Numbered from the stretch's first letter, positions 8,101 through 16,730 are shown. The stretch is 64,000 bases of DNA from Anaerolineales bacterium (GCA_026928255.1 JAIXKJ010000003.1:273833-337832); one strand, 5' to 3'. The notes: generated by a model from the sequence alone, not told the origin. Translations and numbers: made by a program.

Positions 8101-9572
8101 TTCGCCACCTCCCGCGCGAGTTCGTGAGAGACTTCTTCCGTCCAGCGTCCTTTCTTTTTGAAGAGGTCGGTCAAACGCCAGACCATGACGACGGCGACTA
8201 AAACCAACAACATCGCCAACCCAAAATCCATCGCGTACATCAAGCCGTTGACCAGCGGTTGTTGTTCGGCTTCGCTGACGAAGAGCCGCTTCATCTCGAA
8301 GATGGTTACGCCCGCCAGCGCGATGTCGGAGAGGATGATGATGCTCCACCCGTACAGTTGACGGACTTTGCCTTTCAGCCCGATCATGTCGCCATAGTAC
8401 ATGAGGATGATGGTGGCGATGATGGCGGAGAGCGCGTGCCAGTGGCCTGTCAATTCGATGCGCTCTTCGCGCGCGGGCCAAACGCGGAAGATTTGTTCCA
8501 GCCGAATCGCCATGAAAATGCCGATGCCGCTGGTGGTGAAGTTCATAAACAGCATTTGCCAAGTCGGACCGAATTTGAGCGGGTCGCTGACCATCGCGCC
8601 GAGTTTTTGCAGGAAGGTCGGTTTGGCGATATGCGCCGTGCCTTCTTTGGCGAACTTGTTCCAACTCCAAATTAGCAGGAAGAGCGCCGCCAACATGGAA
8701 GGAGTCGCGCCGACGTAGATGACCATGTGCGCGACGGGTTGCAGCGGCGTAACCACGCCCCAAACGCCAAGATTGAGGACGATGCAGCCGAGGATCATCA
8801 ACGGCATGGCGACTTTGTGCCACGCGCCTTTGAAGTTCAGCCAACGCCCGATGATGAGCGTAATCATTACCGCAATCAGCGCCAGCATAATGTGCAAATG
8901 CCCGATGATGGAATATTGCATCACGGTTTTTTCGGGGTAGCGGATGACGTTTTCGGCGAGGAAGTTTTCAAAACCGTTGCCGTAGTACGAGCCGGGGATT
9001 GCGCCGAAGAGCGCCGAGATGACCGTCGTAACGGCGGTGGTGAAGAACGCCGCGCGTTCGAGGTCAAATCCGCTTTTGGTGCGGGCGTAGTCTTTGTCTT
9101 CGATATAGTATTCTTTGTTCCAGGGCCAGAGCGCGACGCAGAGCAAAACGCCCGCAAAGAAGATTAGCGAAAGCCCGGTGATGTACAGTCCGTGCAGCGC
9201 CCAGTTATGACCGAAGTAGGCGAAGCCCAAGCCGAAGATCAACGCCAGCATATAGCCGACGGTAATCAGCAAGTTGATGGTCGTCTTGAAGTAGGACTTC
9301 ATCCGCAACAGACCGGTGACCATGTAGGTTTCGATGGCGATAATGCCCATGGCAATCGAATGGTAAAGGATGACGATGCGCCCTTCGCGTTCGACTTGCA
9401 CGATGTCCATGCCCAGCGTTTTGATGACGATTTCGCGCACGCCCATCTCCGCCATAGGTCCGGATAACATGCCCCAGACGGCGGTAACGACGGAAATCAG
9501 CGCGATGGCGACGAGAATCAACCCTTTGGTAGAGTTGAAGAGATAGTTGAAGCGCGTCTTGACGAATTGCAT
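8097..9572 (-). CDS. 12-TM membrane protein with haem-copper-oxidase-like histidine pattern
   Basis: A 491-residue protein with about 12 predicted TM helices. Histidines sit in positions that recall subunit I of haem-copper oxidases and NorB: one in TM2 (LYHSIAMG), GHLH in the sixth helix, AHMV in the eighth, and GHWH in the tenth. An HxH in TM10 plus a TM2 His is the haem-ligand pattern of that superfamily. The HH pair of TM7 that binds CuB is missing (NLGVWGVVTPLQ), so a standard binuclear centre is unlikely. The resemblance is my reading and was not tested by a profile search. It is preceded by a smaller membrane gene and coupled to the FGE-like lipoprotein. Confidence 0.6.
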   Translation of the reverse strand: MQFVKTRFNYLFNSTKGLILVAIALISVVTAVWGMLSGPMAEMGVREIVIKTLGMDIVQVEREGRIVILYHSIAMGIIAIETYMVTGLLRMKSYFKTTINLLITVGYMLALIFGLGFAYFGHNWALHGLYITGLSLIFFAGVLLCVALWPWNKEYYIEDKDYARTKSGFDLERAAFFTTAVTTVISALFGAIPGSYYGNGFENFLAENVIRYPEKTVMQYSIIGHLHIMLALIAVMITLIIGRWLNFKGAWHKVAMPLMILGCIVLNLGVWGVVTPLQPVAHMVIYVGATPSMLAALFLLIWSWNKFAKEGTAHIAKPTFLQKLGAMVSDPLKFGPTWQMLFMNFTTSGIGIFMAIRLEQIFRVWPAREERIELTGHWHALSAIIATIILMYYGDMIGLKGKVRQLYGWSIIILSDIALAGVTIFEMKRLFVSEAEQQPLVNGLMYAMDFGLAMLLVLVAVVMVWRLTDLFKKKGRWTEEVSHELAREVAK

Positions 9573-9587
9573 AGTTCCTCCAAAAAT

Positions 9588-10187
9588 TCAGCCTCGCTTC
9601 GCAAAACCGAGCGCGAACGCCCCCGCCATTAAGAAGAGCAGGGGAGTGAGAATAAAATTCACGACTTCGGGGCTGAATAAAAGCAATTGCTTGCCTGAAT
9701 TGATAAAAGCCAGCGCCATGCCGCCCAGACCAATCAACAGCCCGCCGACGCTGACCTGCCAAAACCCTTTCGGCGCGCCTTTGGCGTAGAGCGGTCCAAG
9801 CAGGATGACGAGCCCGGCGACGCCGTGAAAGAGCGGGACGGCAATCTTCTTCAATGAGTCCATGCCGCCGATGCTGGTAATTGCGATGGCGAGAAATCCA
9901 AGAGCGGCGAACCATTTGAAGTAGGTTTTCCATTTCGGGAAATATTCTTCCGCCAAGCCCATCGAGATGCCGAGCGGAATTAGGCTGGCGACGGTCAACA
10001 CATAGGGCGAGGCGAGGATGCCCATTCCGAAAATAATGAGCAAGAGTCCGGAAATCAAAAGCACTGCAAATCCCATCAAATAGTAGAGATTGTGCAGCGC
10101 TTTGTGCAATTGATAGCGGCGGTAGAAATACCAGCATAAGTACGCGGCAATCAACCCCGTAAGCAGTAAGAAGATTACATCTTTCAT
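9588..10187 (-). CDS. Membrane protein, first gene of the membrane operon
   Basis: A 199-residue protein with about six TM helices and little extramembrane sequence. AAAGGAG precedes the ATG at 10187. The gap to the next gene in the operon is 15 bases. It contains no recognised motif; the HKALHN stretch after TM1 and the single His in PLFHGVAG are the only candidate ligands. It is probably an accessory or small subunit of the complex formed by the following genes. Confidence 0.72.
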   Translation of the reverse strand: MKDVIFLLLTGLIAAYLCWYFYRRYQLHKALHNLYYLMGFAVLLISGLLLIIFGMGILASPYVLTVASLIPLGISMGLAEEYFPKWKTYFKWFAALGFLAIAITSIGGMDSLKKIAVPLFHGVAGLVILLGPLYAKGAPKGFWQVSVGGLLIGLGGMALAFINSGKQLLLFSPEVVNFILTPLLFLMAGAFALGFAKRG

Positions 10188-10203
10188 GGCATTCTCCTTT
10201 GTT

Positions 10204-10219
10204 TGTGAATTATCTCACT
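10204..10219. promoter_or_regulatory. CRP/FNR-type palindrome upstream of the membrane operon
   Basis: TGTGA-N6-TCACT lies 17-32 bases before the start of the operon's first gene. It matches the generic CRP/FNR half-site spacing. Its closeness to the start codon would suit repression better than activation. It is a single short match, so this is tentative. Confidence 0.35.
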
Positions 10220-10364
10220 AATGAAAAGAAACGCCTGTTACAAACATCATATTTTCAAGGGGATGTAAGCGCTGTTTTTTGAATTGCGAAACGCGAATTA
10301 TGCGAAAGAAACGAACGGCGCGAAAATATCGAAAACGTTTGCGTTTATCTATTTTGTTCTATCA

Positions 10365-10397
10365 AAGAAGAAACTCCCAATTTGGGAGTTTCTTCTT
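10365..10397 (-). terminator. Terminator downstream of tRNA-Gln
   Basis: A long stem (AGAAGAAACTCCCA paired with TGGGAGTTTCTTCT) lies 2 bases beyond the 3' end of the leftward tRNA gene and is followed on that strand by a pyrimidine-rich tract. The rest of the 10220-10364 interval holds no gene that I can support. Confidence 0.75.
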
Positions 10398-10398
10398 G

Positions 10399-10469
10399 CT
10401 GGGGATCAAGGATTCGAACCTCAAATTTCGCGTCCAGAGCGCGACGTGATGCCATTTCACCAATCCCCA
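10399..10469 (-). tRNA. tRNA-Gln (CUG anticodon)
   Basis: On the minus strand the sequence folds into a complete cloverleaf: acceptor TGGGGAT/ATCCCCA with discriminator G, D-stem GTGA/TCAC, anticodon stem TCGCG/CGCGA with loop CTCTGGA (anticodon CTG), and a T-loop TTCGAAT. The T1-A72 pair and G73 are typical of tRNA-Gln. CCA is not encoded (the next bases are CAA). Confidence 0.93.
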
Positions 10470-10514
10470 ATTTTCCAGCGAGCGATATTCTATCATAAAA
10501 TAGGGGGACTAAAT

Positions 10515-11297
10515 ATGAAGGGAAAACTGATGAGAAAAACTTTGCCCGTTTTGCTGATTGCTTACGCCGCGTTGACTGTGATTTTGCAATACGCCATCAA
10601 CACGGGGACGCGCTTCTTGCTTTTTGCCGCGCCGCTCGCTCCGCTGGTTGGGCTGACGATTGCCTTAATCCACGCTAAAGAGCGCATGACTTGGAAACGC
10701 GCCTTATGGCTTTTGTTCGCCACCTTTACCGTCAGCCTTGCTTTTGAAAGTTTCGGCGTGTTGACCGGTTGGATTTACGGTCCCTATCATTACGAGACGA
10801 AACTCGGTCCGCTTCTTTTTGGATTGGTCCCGCCGATTATCCCCGTCGCTTGGTTTATGATGATGTACCCGTCCTTCGTCGTTGCGGATTGGGTCGTCCC
10901 CGAAAGGGCGCGCGTCCGCGCTTTGTGGGTGGCGGCGGCAGGCGCGATGATGATGACCGCTTGGGACGTGGTCATGGATCCGCTCATGGCGGCGGGCGGA
11001 CATTGGACTTGGGAAGTCAACGGCGCGTACTTCGGCGTTCCGCTGCAAAATTTCTTCGGCTGGTGGCTGACGACCTTCGTCAGTTTTCTGGTATTCCTTT
11101 GGCTAGGCAAACCCGTTTTGCCGCAACACAGCGACGGAAAATTTGACCAATGGGTCATCGTCCTATTCGCCATCACCGCGTTAGACAGCATCGTCGGCGC
11201 TTTGTTGCACGGGCTGGGCGGCGCGGCGTTGGCGGGAATTTTCGCCGTTACGCCGTGGCTGTTCTTCGGTTGGACGAGGATGAGCGAAAGAGAATAG
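10515..11297 (+). CDS. Carotenoid biosynthesis membrane protein (CruF / DUF422 family)
   Basis: A 260-residue polytopic membrane protein (about seven TM helices). It contains AFESFGVLTGWIYGPYHY, PPIIPVAWFMMMYPSF and TAWDVVMDPLM...GHWTW, the conserved blocks of the CruF/bisanhydrobacterioruberin hydratase family, which hydrates the end groups of acyclic carotenoids. A longer open frame begins at 10284 but reads through the tRNA region; the ATG at 10515, with GGGG upstream, is the sensible start. No other carotenoid gene is adjacent, so the substrate cannot be inferred from context. Confidence 0.85.
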   Translation: MKGKLMRKTLPVLLIAYAALTVILQYAINTGTRFLLFAAPLAPLVGLTIALIHAKERMTWKRALWLLFATFTVSLAFESFGVLTGWIYGPYHYETKLGPLLFGLVPPIIPVAWFMMMYPSFVVADWVVPERARVRALWVAAAGAMMMTAWDVVMDPLMAAGGHWTWEVNGAYFGVPLQNFFGWWLTTFVSFLVFLWLGKPVLPQHSDGKFDQWVIVLFAITALDSIVGALLHGLGGAALAGIFAVTPWLFFGWTRMSERE

Positions 11298-11300
11298 ACG

Positions 11301-11333
11301 ATTGGTTTTACAAATTTTCAAACCATTTTGGGT
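11301..11333. terminator. Weak hairpin between convergent genes
   Basis: TGGTTT and AAACCA pair around a loop of about 11 bases, and a TTTT follows. It lies between two converging genes and could act as a weak terminator. The stem is AT-rich and short. Confidence 0.3.
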
Positions 11334-11356
11334 CTATTGTAATTTTTCCATATTAA

Positions 11357-12547
11357 CTACTTCAAAAGATCTGCGGCGGCGGTTGCCATCAGCGCCGCGC
11401 CGTTAATCAGCGCGCGCTCGTCGAAGTCAAACTTCGGGTGATGGTGATCGTAATTCAGGTTTTTCTCGTCGTTCGCCGAGCCGACGTAGAAGTAACAGCC
11501 GTCGGCTTTTTCTTGCATCCAACCCATGTCCTCCGCGCCCATCGTTAAGTATGGATGGCTGGCAATCTCCGTCTGCGGAAAGAGAGCCTGCGCGGATGCA
11601 AAGACGCTGGCGGCGACTTCGGCGTTGTTGACGACTGGCGCGGTAACTTGTTGAATTTTGACTTCCGCCGCGCAGTCAAACGCTTGCGCCGTCTCGCGGA
11701 CGATTTGCTCGAAGCGGCGGCAGACCGTCTCGCGCACGTCCGCGTCAAAAGTGCGGATTGTGCCGCCGAGTTCCGCCGTCTGCGGGATGATGTTGAACGC
11801 CGTTCCAGAATGAAGCGTGGTAACGCTGAGGACGGCAGGTTTCAACGGCGGGACGTTGCGCGCCACAACGCTCTGCAACGCGACCACAATTTGCGCGGCG
11901 CAAACAATCGGGTCAATCGTCGTGTTTGGCGAAGCGCCATGCCCGCCTTTGCCCGTCAGTTTGACGCTGAACAAATCTGCGCCCGCCATGACCGGACCTT
12001 CGGCGACGTGAATCCAGCCGAGCGGTCGGTTATTCCACAGATGAAGCGAAAGGGTTTTCTCCACCTTTGGGTTTTCCAGCGCTCCGTCGCGCATCATCAT
12101 CAACGCGCCGCCGACCTCTTCGCCGTTTGTGCCTTCTTCCGAAGGCTGAAAACAAAACTTGACGTTGCCCGCCAAATTATCTTTATAAGCGTTTAACATT
12201 TTCGCCACCGTCAACCCGATGGCGGTATGCCCGTCGTGTCCGCAGGCGTGCATCACGCCCGCGTTGACCGAGCGATACTCCGCGCCTGTCTCTTCTTCGA
12301 TGGGCAGCGCGTCCATGTCAAAGCGCAAGAGGATGGTCGGGCCAGGCTTCGCGCCTTCCAGATACCCGACCACGCCCGTTTTCCCGACGCCTTTGGTTAC
12401 CTCCAACCCAAGCGCTTCCAACTCGTTGGCGACGATGCCGCTCGTGCGAATTTCGTTGAATCCCAATTCGGGGTGTTTGTGAAAATCGCGGCGCATGGCT
12501 TGAGTGTAGGGAAAGAGTTCTTCGGCTTGTTCGAGAAACGCGGACAT
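11357..12547 (-). CDS. M20-family amidohydrolase (IAA-amino acid/hippurate hydrolase-like)
   Basis: A 396-residue metallopeptidase-fold enzyme that hydrolyses N-acyl amino acids. Motifs: FHKHPELGFNE at the N-terminus, LRFDMDALP, MHACGHDGHTA with two metal ligands, FQPSEEG with the catalytic Glu, and the lid domain between about residues 185 and 300. The C-terminal YLTMGAEDMGWM and YVGS close the active site. AAAAGGAG precedes the ATG. Subclass M20D is likely; the substrate is unknown. It lies 51 bases after the PIG-L gene, on the same strand. Confidence 0.9.
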   Translation of the reverse strand: MSAFLEQAEELFPYTQAMRRDFHKHPELGFNEIRTSGIVANELEALGLEVTKGVGKTGVVGYLEGAKPGPTILLRFDMDALPIEEETGAEYRSVNAGVMHACGHDGHTAIGLTVAKMLNAYKDNLAGNVKFCFQPSEEGTNGEEVGGALMMMRDGALENPKVEKTLSLHLWNNRPLGWIHVAEGPVMAGADLFSVKLTGKGGHGASPNTTIDPIVCAAQIVVALQSVVARNVPPLKPAVLSVTTLHSGTAFNIIPQTAELGGTIRTFDADVRETVCRRFEQIVRETAQAFDCAAEVKIQQVTAPVVNNAEVAASVFASAQALFPQTEIASHPYLTMGAEDMGWMQEKADGCYFYVGSANDEKNLNYDHHHPKFDFDERALINGAALMATAAADLLK

Positions 12548-12598
12548 GAGGACTCCTTTTGGGCAATCGGTTGTTGTCGGCGATCAACCGCCAACAAA

Positions 12599-13327
12599 TC
12601 ACTGATATTTCACAACGCGAAACTTCTCTTCATAACGCGGATTTTCTTCCGTGCTGCCTTCGGCGCGGCTGGCTTTGAAGCGTTCGATTAATTTATCTAC
12701 ATCTTGCACTTGCGTTTTATGTTTGAGAACCGCTTGCAAGCGCACATCCCAAGTGTCGGTGATGTCTAAAATGGTGTTGGGTTGCATGGTCAGCGAGCAC
12801 CAAATTTCTTTGGGCATGTGCGGCTCGAAGCCTTCGTCGAGCAGTTCGGGGAAGTAGGCAATGTTGCCGGCTGCGGGGAAGACCGCGTCCAACACGACTT
12901 GTCCGCAGGCGCGATGATCAGGGTGGTTGATGCCGTAGGTCGCAAATAAAGTTTGCGGGTCGCAGGTAACGAGGACGTCCGGCTTGTGGCGGCGAATCTC
13001 GCGCACGACGCTTCGGCGTAGATTAAGGTCGGGGACGAGGTAACCGTCTTCGAGGTCCAGAAAAAGCGGCGGCGCCGCCCCGATGACTTTGGCGGCTTCC
13101 GCTTGTTCGCTGTGGCGAATCGCGCATAACTTTTCGGGAGTCATGTCGGGCATAGTGGTCGGGTTGTACCCTCTGTTGCCGCAGGTGAGCAAAAGGTATT
13201 GAACGGCGTGCCCTTCGCGCGCCCATTTGGCGAGCGTGGCGCCGCAGAAAAATTCGGGGTCGTCGGGGTGGGCGAGAACGACTAAAATTTTTTGCGGGGT
13301 TTCCCAAGTTTTAGTTTGGCTTGTCAT
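12599..13327 (-). CDS. PIG-L/LmbE-family N-acetylglucosamine-type deacetylase
   Basis: A 242-residue zinc hydrolase. It has the family motif VLAHPDDPEFFCG near the N-terminus, LTCGNRG, RHSEQAEAAKVIG and NHPDHRACGQ, which supply zinc ligands (His, Asp, His). Known members remove acetyl groups from GlcNAc-linked or mycothiol/bacillithiol-type precursors; here the substrate is not shown. The gene overlaps the end of the PSP1 gene by 17 bases, so the two are probably cotranscribed. Confidence 0.88.
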   Translation of the reverse strand: MTSQTKTWETPQKILVVLAHPDDPEFFCGATLAKWAREGHAVQYLLLTCGNRGYNPTTMPDMTPEKLCAIRHSEQAEAAKVIGAAPPLFLDLEDGYLVPDLNLRRSVVREIRRHKPDVLVTCDPQTLFATYGINHPDHRACGQVVLDAVFPAAGNIAYFPELLDEGFEPHMPKEIWCSLTMQPNTILDITDTWDVRLQAVLKHKTQVQDVDKLIERFKASRAEGSTEENPRYEEKFRVVKYQ

Positions 13328-14261
13328 TTTTCTTGTGCGAGGCTTTGCCGCAGGTGCAGCCGCCGTTTTCGTGGCGGTCGCACGGGGCTTGAGATTTTCG
13401 ACGCAACGCTTCGAGTTCGTCCCACGGTTGCAACTCTTCGCGCATAAAAGTGAGGTGCTGCGGGCGTTCGCCTTCGATTTCGATGCGGACGACGACCTTA
13501 TCGCTGAGCGGTATCACGTCCACGACTTTGCCTTCGCCTTTGGGCGTGATGACGCGCTTGTTGCGTTTGGGCAATTGCTTGCGCGCCTCGACGTATTGTT
13601 CGTATTCATAAACGAGGCAACAGCGCAAGCGCCCGCACATGCCGGTAATTTCGTCGGGCGTGAGCGTGATGCCTTGCTCTTTCGCCATTTTGATTGAGAC
13701 GGGGGAGAAGTCGGTGAGGAATTTGGAACAGCAACGGGTTTCGATTCCGCAAGCGCCCATGCCGCCGAGAATCTTCGCCACGTCTCGCGGACCGATTTGG
13801 CGCATCTCGATGTAGGCGGCGGAGTGCATGTCCGCCATATCTTTTTTCAGCGACTTAAGGTCAACTTTTTCTTCTTTTTCGGTGCTGTAAAGGAAGGCGA
13901 GGCGCGAGCCGTCGTAGTTGTATTCGGCAGAGACGACTTTGATTTTGCTCAGCAGCCCCAATTCGGAAGCGCGGGCGCGGCAGTTGATCATGGCTTCGGT
14001 TTGTTTGTTGCGCCAAGTCTGTTGGAGGAGCAGGTCGCGCGGGGTGGCGCGGCGCTCGACGGATTTCCAACCGCCTTCGGGCTTGGGCGGCGCTTCTTCT
14101 AAAATTTGAACAATCTCGCCGAGATGTTTTCCGCGCGAGGTTTCGACGATGACATGCTCGCCCTTCTGTAAGTCGGGCAGAGCGGATGAGTCAAAATGAT
14201 AAATCTTGCCGATGGGAGTGAATCGCACACCGATAATGTTTTTTATGTCTGTCGTTTGCAT
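13311..14261 (-). CDS. PSP1 C-terminal domain protein (RicT/YaaT-like)
   Basis: A 316-residue protein. The N-terminal half contains GKIYHFD and KGEHVIVETSRGKHLGEIV, the PSP1 signature. Cysteine-rich blocks GACGIETRCCSKF and MCGRLRCCLVYE match YaaT/RicT, which in Bacillus subtilis forms a complex with RicA and RicF carrying Fe-S clusters and acts in RNA maturation. The last 25 residues add a Cys/His/Lys-rich tail (CDRHENGGCTCGK), possibly another metal site. The start at 14261 has TATAAT 7 bases upstream and no Shine-Dalgarno, so the message is probably leaderless. The longer frame to 14525 covers the next gene and is rejected. Confidence 0.88.
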   Translation of the reverse strand: MQTTDIKNIIGVRFTPIGKIYHFDSSALPDLQKGEHVIVETSRGKHLGEIVQILEEAPPKPEGGWKSVERRATPRDLLLQQTWRNKQTEAMINCRARASELGLLSKIKVVSAEYNYDGSRLAFLYSTEKEEKVDLKSLKKDMADMHSAAYIEMRQIGPRDVAKILGGMGACGIETRCCSKFLTDFSPVSIKMAKEQGITLTPDEITGMCGRLRCCLVYEYEQYVEARKQLPKRNKRVITPKGEGKVVDVIPLSDKVVVRIEIEGERPQHLTFMREELQPWDELEALRRKSQAPCDRHENGGCTCGKASHKKNDKPN

Positions 14262-14268
14262 AAGAATA

Positions 14269-14274
14269 ATTATA
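14269..14274 (-). promoter_or_regulatory. -10 box of a probably leaderless transcript (PSP1 gene)
   Basis: On the minus strand a perfect TATAAT is separated from the ATG at 14261 by 7 bases without a ribosome binding site. Confidence 0.5.
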
Positions 14275-14293
14275 CCTGACTTGAAAGGTCGGA

Positions 14294-15169
14294 TTATTGG
14301 CAGGCGGTCGTTTCGACGCGAAGGCTCGCCGCCGACTCGCCGCTGGCGTTGTAGGCGGAGACGGCGTAGAGGTACGAACCAGACGCGGGCGCAATGTCGT
14401 TGTAGGAGGTCGAGCCTGCCGAAATTTGGGCAATTTGCGCGCCGTCGCGCGAGATGCGGTAGCCTTCTTCGTTGGTCGCTTTGTCGCTCCAATATAAAGT
14501 GATGCTGGTATAGCCGTTGCTGCAATCGTATTCGTAACGCAAATTGCCCGGCGCGGCGATGGATGTGTTCGCGGGCGCGGACTGCCCGACGACGGTAGAG
14601 ACGTTCATCGAAAGAATAGCGCTTCCCGCTTCGTTGATAAACTCAAAAGAGGATTCGTAGGTCCCGTTTTTTGCGGGCGCGGACATTTGCAGGTTAATCG
14701 TCAGCGTTTCGCCAGGGTTGACGAGATAGCCCGTCGGCATGACGGGGATGCTGTCTTGCGCGGTCAGCCTTTCGCCAGAGGCGAAATTAAAACGATAGGC
14801 GTCGTTCCAAACGCAATCGCCTTCGTTGAGGATGTGCCAAGTCATCAAGAAGCCTTTGCTCGGCGCGAGAGGCGTCTCTGACGCTTGCTTGTCGTAGGGT
14901 CTGTTGTCTCGCAGCCACGAACTGAGAACGGCGTTGTCTTTGCAAACCGTCGGCGAGGGACTGGCTTCGGGCGCAAGAGTCGCCGTCGGCTGAGGAAGCG
15001 GCGGCGCGGAAGTCGCCGTCTCGGCGCTTTGCGCTGGATCCACGAGAATCGCTTGGACGGTTTGCGCGGCGGCGGTGGACAGCGCCGACGAATCTTGCGG
15101 CGGTTTCGCGCCGATATTGCACGCGGAAAGCGCGAGGCTTAATCCAAAAAAGAGAAGGTATTTTTTCAT
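14294..15169 (-). CDS. Lipoprotein with NBR1-Ig-like and fibronectin III-like domains
   Basis: A 291-residue lipoprotein: signal LLFFGLSLALSACN (lipidated Cys at about residue 17), a Pro/Thr/Ala linker (PQPTATLAPEASPSPT), then residues about 85-185 with LMTWHILNEGDCVWNDAYRF, VNPGETLTINLQMSAP and NGTYESSFEFIN, which fit the NBR1-type (four-Trp) Ig-like domain, and residues about 205-290 with a fibronectin III-like domain (TLYWSDKATNEEGYRISRDG). AAAGG precedes the ATG at 15169. The domains are adhesive or ligand-binding modules, so an extracellular binding role is likely. It is followed by nothing in the same operon. Confidence 0.82.
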   Translation of the reverse strand: MKKYLLFFGLSLALSACNIGAKPPQDSSALSTAAAQTVQAILVDPAQSAETATSAPPLPQPTATLAPEASPSPTVCKDNAVLSSWLRDNRPYDKQASETPLAPSKGFLMTWHILNEGDCVWNDAYRFNFASGERLTAQDSIPVMPTGYLVNPGETLTINLQMSAPAKNGTYESSFEFINEAGSAILSMNVSTVVGQSAPANTSIAAPGNLRYEYDCSNGYTSITLYWSDKATNEEGYRISRDGAQIAQISAGSTSYNDIAPASGSYLYAVSAYNASGESAASLRVETTACQ

Positions 15170-15182
15170 AGCGAAAACCTTT

Positions 15183-16706
15183 CTATATCCATAACTTTTT
15201 TGCGTAATTTTTGTCTCGCAATTTGCCGACGAGGTCGCCAAGAAAGGGCAGGCTGAATTGCCACGAGACGACGAACGGAGTCATAATTTTATAGTAATCC
15301 CAATACGCCGCCAGCGGACCGTTTTTGCCCCACGCCCAATCCTTCCAATACCAGCGCCAGAGGACGTAATAAGCGAGGATGCTAAATTCGGAAGTTAGGC
15401 TGAAAATAAAAGTTCGCCAAAAAGTTTTGTTTGTGAGACGAAGCGCGGCAAAAGGGACGAGCCAAAGCGGATACCAAATGCGGAAGGCGTTGCTGAGAAA
15501 AATTAGCGCGAGGTAGGCGAGGAAGCCCGCTTCTAAAAACTCGATTTTTCGGCGCAGAAGGCGGACGGCAATCCAAAGGTAAACGAGCAGAAAAACGTAG
15601 CGCGTGTTGGGCAAAATTTGCCCGCCGAGTGCGGGGGAAAATTCGCGCGCGATTAAATGCAGCGCATAAGCGGGAGAAAAACTTCGGCGGGAGAAAGAAG
15701 CGAGGATGCCTGAAAAAACGTCGGGAAAGGGACCCATGAGGCGATATAGGCTGAAAAATACGACGAGGAAAATAGCCGCGATTCCAACCCCGCGCAGGAG
15801 ACGTTCTTTCCAATTCGGCGCATCCATGAGGACGGCTAAGCCGAACAGCGGAAAAAGGACAATCGCCGATAACTTCGTCAGCGCGGCGACGGTTAGCGCC
15901 AGCGTCGCCCACGCCCAACGTCCGCGCTGCCAGAGGACGAGGCTTAACGTCATTAAGGCGATCATGGTCATGTCGTTGTGTCCGTTGCCCAGCGCTTCCA
16001 ACAACACCAGCGGATTAAACGCGAAGAACGCCAGCGCGACGATTCCGTTTGCCGAAGTCTCTGCTTGCGCGGGGCTGTGCCAGCCGAGCAGATAAGCCGT
16101 CCCCGCAAACGCCAGCAGGCTGATAATTTTCATGGCGACGATTCCGCCGCCGATGTCGTCAACGCCCATGCGAATTGGAATTGCGGCGAGCGCTTCCCAC
16201 GCGGGACCGTAGGGCGAGGTCTTCGTCGCGTATTCGCCCGCGAGATGGGAATAGGGGTCGTCGGGGAATTGACTCGGCGGAACGGTCAGCGGGTTGCCGC
16301 CGCGCAAAACCCAATTGCGCGCGTTCACGACGTAAACGGCAACGTCTAGCGCGGTGATGGGGTAAAGCCAAAGGAGGATGAATCCGCACAGGAGCGCGGC
16401 GCGAAATATCGGCTTGCGTAAGTCGGCGACGCGCTCAGGCGCTTCTTTGGAAACGCGCAGGGCAATCCGCATGATTTGCCAAAAGGCGAAAAACAAAATC
16501 AGCAAGCCGACGATGTAAACCCAAACGAGGAGGTAATTTTTTCCGCGCAGGATTAATTCCAAATCGAGCATTGCGCCTTCGCGGTAGATGTGCGGAAAAA
16601 GCGGAAAGACGACGACGAAAAGCAAATAAACAAACGCCGACGCCGCGCCCCAAAAGAAGATTTTCTTTCGCGCCGAGAGAATTTTTTCTTCCTGATTGTG
16701 TGTCAT
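15183..16706 (-). CDS. GT-C-fold membrane glycosyltransferase (mannosyltransferase/GT87-like)
   Basis: A 507-residue protein with about 12 TM helices. An acidic motif after TM3 (ITALDVAVYVVNAR), the loop GGNPLTVPPSQFPDDPYSHLAGEY and TSPYGPAWEAL are typical of polyprenyl-phosphate-sugar-dependent GT-C enzymes, and NPLVLLEALGNGHNDM is a further family block. Donor and acceptor are unknown. The lipoprotein gene follows 13 bases later. The ATG at 16706 has TATAAT 8 bases upstream (16715-16720), so the message may be leaderless. Confidence 0.82.
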   Translation of the reverse strand: MTHNQEEKILSARKKIFFWGAASAFVYLLFVVVFPLFPHIYREGAMLDLELILRGKNYLLVWVYIVGLLILFFAFWQIMRIALRVSKEAPERVADLRKPIFRAALLCGFILLWLYPITALDVAVYVVNARNWVLRGGNPLTVPPSQFPDDPYSHLAGEYATKTSPYGPAWEALAAIPIRMGVDDIGGGIVAMKIISLLAFAGTAYLLGWHSPAQAETSANGIVALAFFAFNPLVLLEALGNGHNDMTMIALMTLSLVLWQRGRWAWATLALTVAALTKLSAIVLFPLFGLAVLMDAPNWKERLLRGVGIAAIFLVVFFSLYRLMGPFPDVFSGILASFSRRSFSPAYALHLIAREFSPALGGQILPNTRYVFLLVYLWIAVRLLRRKIEFLEAGFLAYLALIFLSNAFRIWYPLWLVPFAALRLTNKTFWRTFIFSLTSEFSILAYYVLWRWYWKDWAWGKNGPLAAYWDYYKIMTPFVVSWQFSLPFLGDLVGKLRDKNYAKKLWI

Positions 16707-16714
16707 TGCGTTTG

Positions 16715-16720
16715 ATTATA
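16715..16720 (-). promoter_or_regulatory. -10 box of a probably leaderless transcript (glycosyltransferase)
   Basis: A perfect TATAAT on the minus strand ends 8 bases before the ATG at 16706, with no ribosome binding site between. Confidence 0.5.
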
Positions 16721-16730
16721 CCGATAAAAT

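Noticed and set aside
9205..10137. 310-residue leftward open frame overlapping two membrane genes
   Set aside because: Arg/His-rich composition without motifs, out of frame with two genes that have RBS and TM helices; a shadow caused by GC-rich third positions.
14262..14525. N-terminal extension of the PSP1 frame
   Set aside because: It covers the lipoprotein gene end and the -10 box; PSP1 family members begin at the 14261 start.
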